Of a stretch of 9,637 nt of DNA, positions 6,313 through 9,637 are shown piece by piece. Position 1 is the stretch's first letter; each line of letters begins with the position of its first letter. Both the position numbers and the translations under genes were made by a program. Source of the DNA: JAHBVH01 sp034437715 (GTDB lineage: Bacteria > Chloroflexota > Anaerolineae > Caldilineales > Caldilineaceae); NCBI GenBank assembly GCA_034437715.1, contig DAOTTR010000828.1, positions 1-9,637 of the forward strand. Reading direction: 5' to 3'. The notes beneath the pieces are model-generated. The model ran no database searches. It had not been told where the DNA came from and saw only the letters and a list, made by a program, of their open reading frames with translations.

Positions 6313-7356
6313 GTGACCGCAACAACCGCACCGCAACCATCTACATCGCTCCGTTTCAGCCGTTCACGCTCAATTTTGTCGGCTGGACTGCTCGTTGGCG
6401 TGGGGTTGCTGCTCTTGGCGATGATGAGTAGCATTGCCTTTGGCGCGGCGGATATTTCGCCGGGCGATGTGTGGGCCGCGATTTTTACCTTTGATCCTAC
6501 CTCGACCGACCATCTGATCATTCGCACCCTGCGTGTACCGCGGGCCGCTGTGGCGGCACTGGTGGGCGCATCGTTGGCGGTGGCGGGCGCGATCATGCAA
6601 GGGTTGACGCGTAACCCGCTGGGGGATCTGGGTATTCTGGGCATCAACACCGGCGCGGCGTTGGGTGTGGTGGGCGCGGTTTTCTTCTTGAACATTGGCT
6701 CGCTTTCGCTCTATGCGCTCTTTGCCTTTGCCGGCGCAACAGTGACCGCGCTGGCCGTCTATGGGCTCGGTTCGCTGGGGCGTGGCGGACCCACCCCGCT
6801 CAAACTCACCATTGCCGGTGCAGCCCTGACGGCGTTACTTTCTTCCTTTACCACCGGTGTACTTATCCTCAACCAACGCACGTTGGAAGAGGTACGCTTT
6901 TGGTTGGCGGGCTCGGTGGCCGGACGCGATCTGACATTGCTGCTGCAAATATCACCCTACCTGGTGGGTGGCTTAGTGTTGGCGTTGGCGTTGGGCCAAC
7001 AGATCACGACCATTGCCTTGGGTGAAGATATTGCCAAAGGCTTGGGACAGCGCACCGGGTGGGTCAAAGGACTATCCGCCTTGGCCGTCGTGTTGTTGGC
7101 CGGGGGATCGGTGGCGGTAGCTGGGCCAATTGGCTTTATCGGTCTGGTCATTCCGCATGTGGTGCGCTTCTTGGTGGGGGTGGATTATCGCTGGATTTTG
7201 CCCTACTCAGCGCTACTGGGGGCTAGCTTTCTCATTCTATCAGATGTAGCCGCGCGTTTGGTGCTGCGCCCTATGGAATTACCCGTGGGGGTAATGACCG
7301 CGCTGATCGGCGGCCCGTTTTTCATCTATCTGGTACGCTGGCGGGTGCGACGGTAG
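6313..7356 (+). CDS. FecCD-family ABC transporter permease (iron-siderophore/cobalamin type)
   Basis: Membrane permease of a type II ABC importer for Fe(III)-siderophores, haem or vitamin B12; it would act as a dimer with an ATPase and a periplasmic or lipoprotein binding protein. The 347 residues are of normal length and strongly hydrophobic, consistent with about ten helices. Motifs: LRVPR at 73-77, GASLAVAGAIMQG at 85-97 followed by TRNPLGD, the coupling-region GPIGFIGLVIPHVVR at 271-285, and ELPVGVMTALIGGPFF at 322-337. The start is a GTG with a weak AAGGGA-like site; the frame is open back to the end of element B (6253-6255) without another usable start. No ATPase or binding-protein gene is next to it: element B precedes it and a truncated gene plus element C follow. 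Substrate specificity cannot be read from the sequence. Confidence 0.93.
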   Translation: MTATTAPQPSTSLRFSRSRSILSAGLLVGVGLLLLAMMSSIAFGAADISPGDVWAAIFTFDPTSTDHLIIRTLRVPRAAVAALVGASLAVAGAIMQGLTRNPLGDLGILGINTGAALGVVGAVFFLNIGSLSLYALFAFAGATVTALAVYGLGSLGRGGPTPLKLTIAGAALTALLSSFTTGVLILNQRTLEEVRFWLAGSVAGRDLTLLLQISPYLVGGLVLALALGQQITTIALGEDIAKGLGQRTGWVKGLSALAVVLLAGGSVAVAGPIGFIGLVIPHVVRFLVGVDYRWILPYSALLGASFLILSDVAARLVLRPMELPVGVMTALIGGPFFIYLVRWRVRR

Positions 7357-7359
7357 GGA

Positions 7360-7509
7360 TCAAGGAAGATACAGACGTGTGATGCCACGATATTTGTGCA
7401 GTTCGGCGACAATTTCGGCTAGGCGTTCTGCACATGCTTTGCAGTAGTCAGGGTTAGCGCCGACTCGTTTCAGATTGCCGATAGTCGGTACAGGTAAACT
7501 ATTTGGTGT
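7360..7509 (-). pseudogene. Probable 3' remnant of an unidentified gene cut by element C
   Basis: A - strand frame ending in TGA 3 nt from the permease stop (tail to tail) encodes a credible C-terminus: NSLPVPTIGNLKRV, GANPDYCKACAERL, AEIVAELHKYRGIT, RLYLP. It includes a CKAC motif and an amphipathic helix. There is no ATG, GTG or TTG start with a ribosome-binding site; upstream the frame enters element C at 7510 and meets a stop in the hairpin. Beyond C, a further - strand frame (about 7647-7790, ...DVLRYDGLWLKLVPMQL...) might be the missing 5' part, but the link is not demonstrable. Confidence 0.42.
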
Positions 7510-7646
7510 TATACTGCGTTCAATTTGAGAAGCGGAGTTGCGCTATAGCGTGCCGGGGACTGCCCAGGAAAAGTTCTCAGTACAGATCTACAGTTGGGCA
7601 GTCCCCGGCACGCTGATCATTGCTACATCAAACTCCGGTTTTCATT
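7510..7646. repeat. Palindromic MITE-like element, copy C
   Basis: Flanks match copy A in reverse complement: 29 identical bases at 7518-7546 and 32 at 7615-7646. The central palindrome (arms 7547-7566 and 7595-7614, loop 7567-7594) is identical to that of A and lies in the same + strand orientation, not reversed. The left end keeps TATACT (7510-7515); beyond 7646 the similarity to A stops and no matching right end is seen, so this end is truncated or diverged. Confidence 0.85.
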
Positions 7647-7889
7647 ATCGTCAGCTTTCATCGACAGACTAATTTCGTTAAAACATTTTAACTGCATGGG
7701 GACAAGTTTCAACCAGAGCCCATCGTAGCGCAGAACATCAAAAATTGCTCTAGTACAGTTGGGCGTAGATACCACGGCAGTTAATCAGGCACGTTACTCG
7801 TGTACATCATGGTAAAAATAGGGTACCTTATTTACGCCGGGATCTACTAGCTTGCCCTTCACAGTTATGATCAGAAAGGATCCCTTGCA
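7647..7889. other. Intergenic stretch, possible gene debris
   Basis: No intact gene. A - strand frame of about 49 codons over its left part reads like degraded protein and runs into element C. The rest shows nothing I can name. Confidence 0.4.
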
Positions 7890-8079
7890 TCAAATGGCTC
7901 CACGTTCGCGACGGCTTTTTTCAATCAGCGCTTTGCGTGCTTTCCGCTCTGGTGTCATGACCGATGGAATCTCTCGCTCCCGTTCCGCCGCCAACGCACG
8001 ATAGTATTGCTCGCGTTCCGCTAACCTGATCTGAATCTCTTTTAGTTCTGGCTCCAACTTGGCGCGATGCTCTTTAATC
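7890..8079 (-). pseudogene. C-terminal fragment of a charged coiled-coil-like protein, cut by the insertion sequence
   Basis: An open - strand frame of about 63 codons ends at 7890 with TGA. It is rich in Glu, Arg, Lys and Ala with heptad-like spacing (EPELKEIQIRLAEREQ, YYRALAAERERE, TPERKARKALIEKSRR, ERGAI). There is no start codon at its upstream end; the frame stops at the left terminal repeat of the insertion sequence (8080), so the 5' part is presumably displaced. A - strand frame beyond the other end of the IS may be that part. Family not recognised. Confidence 0.42.
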
Positions 8080-8097
8080 CTTTAATTTCCGGTAAAA
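8080..8097 (+). repeat. Left terminal inverted repeat of the IS
   Basis: ctttaatttccggtaaaa; pairs with the right repeat at 17 of 18 positions. Confidence 0.8.
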
Positions 8098-8167
8098 GTT
8101 GAATAAAAAGGATCAAGAGATGACAAAAGGCGATTAGTCGTTCACAATAGAGGTATCAAAGCCATCT

Positions 8168-8173
8168 AAGGAG
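8168..8173 (+). promoter_or_regulatory. Ribosome-binding site suggesting a CTG transposase start
   Basis: AAGGAG, 6 nt before an in-frame CTG at 8180 and 39 nt before the first in-frame ATG (8213), too far to serve that ATG. Confidence 0.55.
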
Positions 8174-8179
8174 AGAACG

Positions 8180-9481
8180 CTGCTAATCGCCGTAGAAACA
8201 ATCATACAAGCAATGGCATATGTAATGCAAGTTGTGCCAGTGGGGACAAATATCGGGTTGTTGCGAATGATGTGGGCGATGAGCAATGGGTTCTTTCTGA
8301 AAAGTCGGGGTGCAGTGCATGGTGGGCTGGTGGCAAGCGGTTTTAGCGCGGAAGAGGTACGCCGCAGTTGGGCCGCGCTGAGCAATGGGGCCTGGGCTAT
8401 TGACGAGTTGATAACAACGTGGGGGCAGCAAGTGGCGAGTGCCAACCAGTGGTGTGCGCGAAGCTATGAAGGATATCGGGTGAGGAGTATCGATTTCACG
8501 GCGTTTTGGCGTCCATGTTTAAGTGGCGAAGTGAGTAAACATTATAATCATACAGCCCAGAAAGCGCGGCCGGCGATGGTTTTCGGCGTGATGAGCATTT
8601 CGGGAGCAATCGGCACGAAGCGGTTGCCATTGGTCAGCGCAATCGAGCGTTGTCCAGCGAGCATGAATGAGCAAGACTTTCGGCAACAGTTCCTGCAAAA
8701 GGTTGCGCAGACAAGCGCATGCGATGAAATCAACGTGATGGATGCCAGCTTCACGCTGCGCGCGTTGCAGGAACAGCAAGTGAAACGGGTGGTGCTGCGT
8801 TTGGCCAAGAATTGTACAGCCCGGCGCAACCACCTGCCCCAAGCCCAGCAACGCGGGCGACCCGCAGTATTTGGCGAACAGATTCGACCGCTGGCACGCA
8901 CCCATCAGCAAAAACGGATTCCTGCCACGGCCGTGGCCGATGAGACCGGCGAGTTTAGCCATCAGGCGCGCACCATTCGCTATCGGGCCTGGCATCAACT
9001 TGTGACTAGTGAGACCAGGCCTGCACCCACCAATCAGACCTTTTCGATTTATGTCTATTCCGACCCACTTTACACCAACCCGTTGGTGTTGACCACCGAT
9101 TTGGCCCGCATCACTGCCAAAAGCGTTTTTCTCGTCGATCTCGATCGCTGGTCTGTTGAGCATCCACCCTTGGCGGCCAAGCAGATGATTGGGCTCCATC
9201 GTCAATTTGTCTTTGCCGATGAAGCGCGTTATCGTTTGCCCGAACTAGCCTTACTCACCGGCAACATCCTGGCCCATGTCGCAGCACAATTACCGCCCAT
9301 GCCCACTGGCTTCTGGGACCGTACGCCACAGGCGACACCGGGTCGCCTACGTCGAGTACTCGAACGCGCGATTTTCCCAAACTTAGTCGAGGTTGACCCC
9401 CTACTTCGTAAAAAACAGTCCGTTACTCACCATTTACCCAAGGGCATCCTTGCCCACCGTCGCCTAAAACAGGCTCCTTGA
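8180..9481 (+). CDS. DDE transposase (IS4/IS701-superfamily-like)
   Basis: Catalyses excision and insertion of the surrounding element. Candidate acidic triad, numbered from the first ATG: D94 in RSIDFTAFWRP, D177 in VMDASFTLRAL, and E316 in WSVEHPPLAAKQMIG. The spacing and surrounding residues fit RNase H-fold transposases. KRVVLRLAKN (191-200) and RGRPAVFGEQIRPLART (214-230) lie between the second and third residues, and FADEARYRLPELALLTG follows the third. From the ATG at 8213 the product is 422 residues. The frame is open upstream to 8138, with protein-like sequence (LLIAVETIIQA) leading in; a strong AAGGAG directs a CTG start at 8180 and gives 433 residues, which I prefer with moderate confidence. 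No internal stop or frameshift is seen, so it may be functional. Not related to the palindromic elements as far as can be seen. Confidence 0.85.
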   Translation: MLIAVETIIQAMAYVMQVVPVGTNIGLLRMMWAMSNGFFLKSRGAVHGGLVASGFSAEEVRRSWAALSNGAWAIDELITTWGQQVASANQWCARSYEGYRVRSIDFTAFWRPCLSGEVSKHYNHTAQKARPAMVFGVMSISGAIGTKRLPLVSAIERCPASMNEQDFRQQFLQKVAQTSACDEINVMDASFTLRALQEQQVKRVVLRLAKNCTARRNHLPQAQQRGRPAVFGEQIRPLARTHQQKRIPATAVADETGEFSHQARTIRYRAWHQLVTSETRPAPTNQTFSIYVYSDPLYTNPLVLTTDLARITAKSVFLVDLDRWSVEHPPLAAKQMIGLHRQFVFADEARYRLPELALLTGNILAHVAAQLPPMPTGFWDRTPQATPGRLRRVLERAIFPNLVEVDPLLRKKQSVTHHLPKGILAHRRLKQAP

Positions 9482-9486
9482 ACTCT

Positions 9487-9504
9487 TTTTACCGGAAACT
9501 AAAG
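9487..9504 (-). repeat. Right terminal inverted repeat of the IS
   Basis: Reads ctttagtttccggtaaaa on the - strand; one mismatch to the left repeat. Confidence 0.8.
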
Positions 9505-9526
9505 TTATAAGGGTAATCCAAAACGC

Positions 9527-9637
9527 TCATCCAACACACCCACGACCGAACGTTTGCTCGACGTCTTTGAGAACATCAATCTCGTAATTTTCCAGGTCGA
9601 TGCGCTGCACACTTGCTCGTTTATCACTCCCTTGACT
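9527..9637 (-). CDS. Partial reading frame running off the window, unidentified
   Basis: A - strand frame open from the right edge to a TGA at 9527 reads SDKRASVQRIDLENYEIDVL, KDVEQTFGRGCVG, which looks protein-like. A second frame, also open, ends in VLDERFGLPL at 9505, directly against the IS repeat, so a frameshift or the alternative frame is possible. If the IS is removed at the TAATCC repeats, the first frame continues, apart from its TGA, into the same frame as the fragment at 7890-8079. The two could be halves of one interrupted gene. Confidence 0.35.
   Translation of the reverse strand, partial: SQGSDKRASVQRIDLENYEIDVLKDVEQTFGRGCVG

Larger units (their letters stand above)
8080..9504 (+). 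mobile_element. Insertion sequence with DDE transposase
   Basis: About 1.4 kb bounded by 18-bp terminal inverted repeats with one mismatch: ctttaatttccggtaaaa on the left, and ctttagtttccggtaaaa read inward from the right. A single transposase gene fills nearly all of it and ends 5 nt before the right repeat. Target duplication is unclear. TAATCC occurs at 8075-8080 and 9514-9519, but using it as the duplication would make the two ends unequal by about 9 bp. Family assignment (IS4/IS701-like) rests on the transposase only. Confidence 0.82.

Noticed and set aside
5941..6336. 131-codon - strand frame
   Set aside because: Only its last part (to about 6060) looks coding; the remainder is repeat element B read through.
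8519..9205. 228-codon open frame on the - strand
   Set aside because: Antisense shadow of the transposase.

Overview
The window looks like an accessory stretch of a moderately GC-rich bacterial chromosome. Gene content fits an environmental, possibly filamentous, Chloroflexota-type genome: histidinol dehydrogenase, secretion-signal-less metzincin proteases, a phytanoyl-CoA dioxygenase-like oxygenase, a FecCD permease and a DDE insertion sequence amid many small palindromic repeats. That taxonomic guess comes from overall style only (about even odds); no rRNA or other marker gene is present.

Left part (1-3974): hisD and a nucleoside-deaminase-family gene lie head to tail on the + strand. They converge on two tandem paralogous zinc metalloprotease genes on the - strand, and the deaminase and the first protease share a TTAA that supplies both stop codons. 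The longer, upstream protease carries a C-terminal PPC domain. Just upstream of its start are four exact 12-bp tandem repeats, each holding a perfect TATAAT on its coding strand.

Middle part (3975-7646): a two-gene - strand operon encodes a 93-residue protein of unknown function and a PhyH-type Fe(II)/2-oxoglutarate dioxygenase, overlapping by 8 nt. Further on is a lone FecCD-type ABC permease with neither ATPase nor binding protein in view. Four short palindromic elements, here called A (4256), D (5691), B (6073) and C (7510), sit around these genes. Each has a strong inner hairpin built on GTGCCGGGGAC/GTCCCCGGCAC. A, B and D also show imperfect outer inverted repeats, and C keeps the matching left end. 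D, B and C border what look like truncated 3' ends of genes.

Right part (7647-9637): coding-like debris, then a complete-looking insertion sequence with 18-bp terminal inverted repeats (one mismatch) and one DDE transposase, probably starting at a CTG behind a strong ribosome-binding site. A partial - strand reading frame runs off the right edge.

The most interesting signal is the palindromic element family. Copies A and C are identical over about 129 bp and lie in opposite orientation, yet their central 68-bp hairpin points the same way in both. The core has therefore flipped relative to its flanks in one of them. Copy B shows a paired base change in the stem, which argues that the hairpin itself is maintained.
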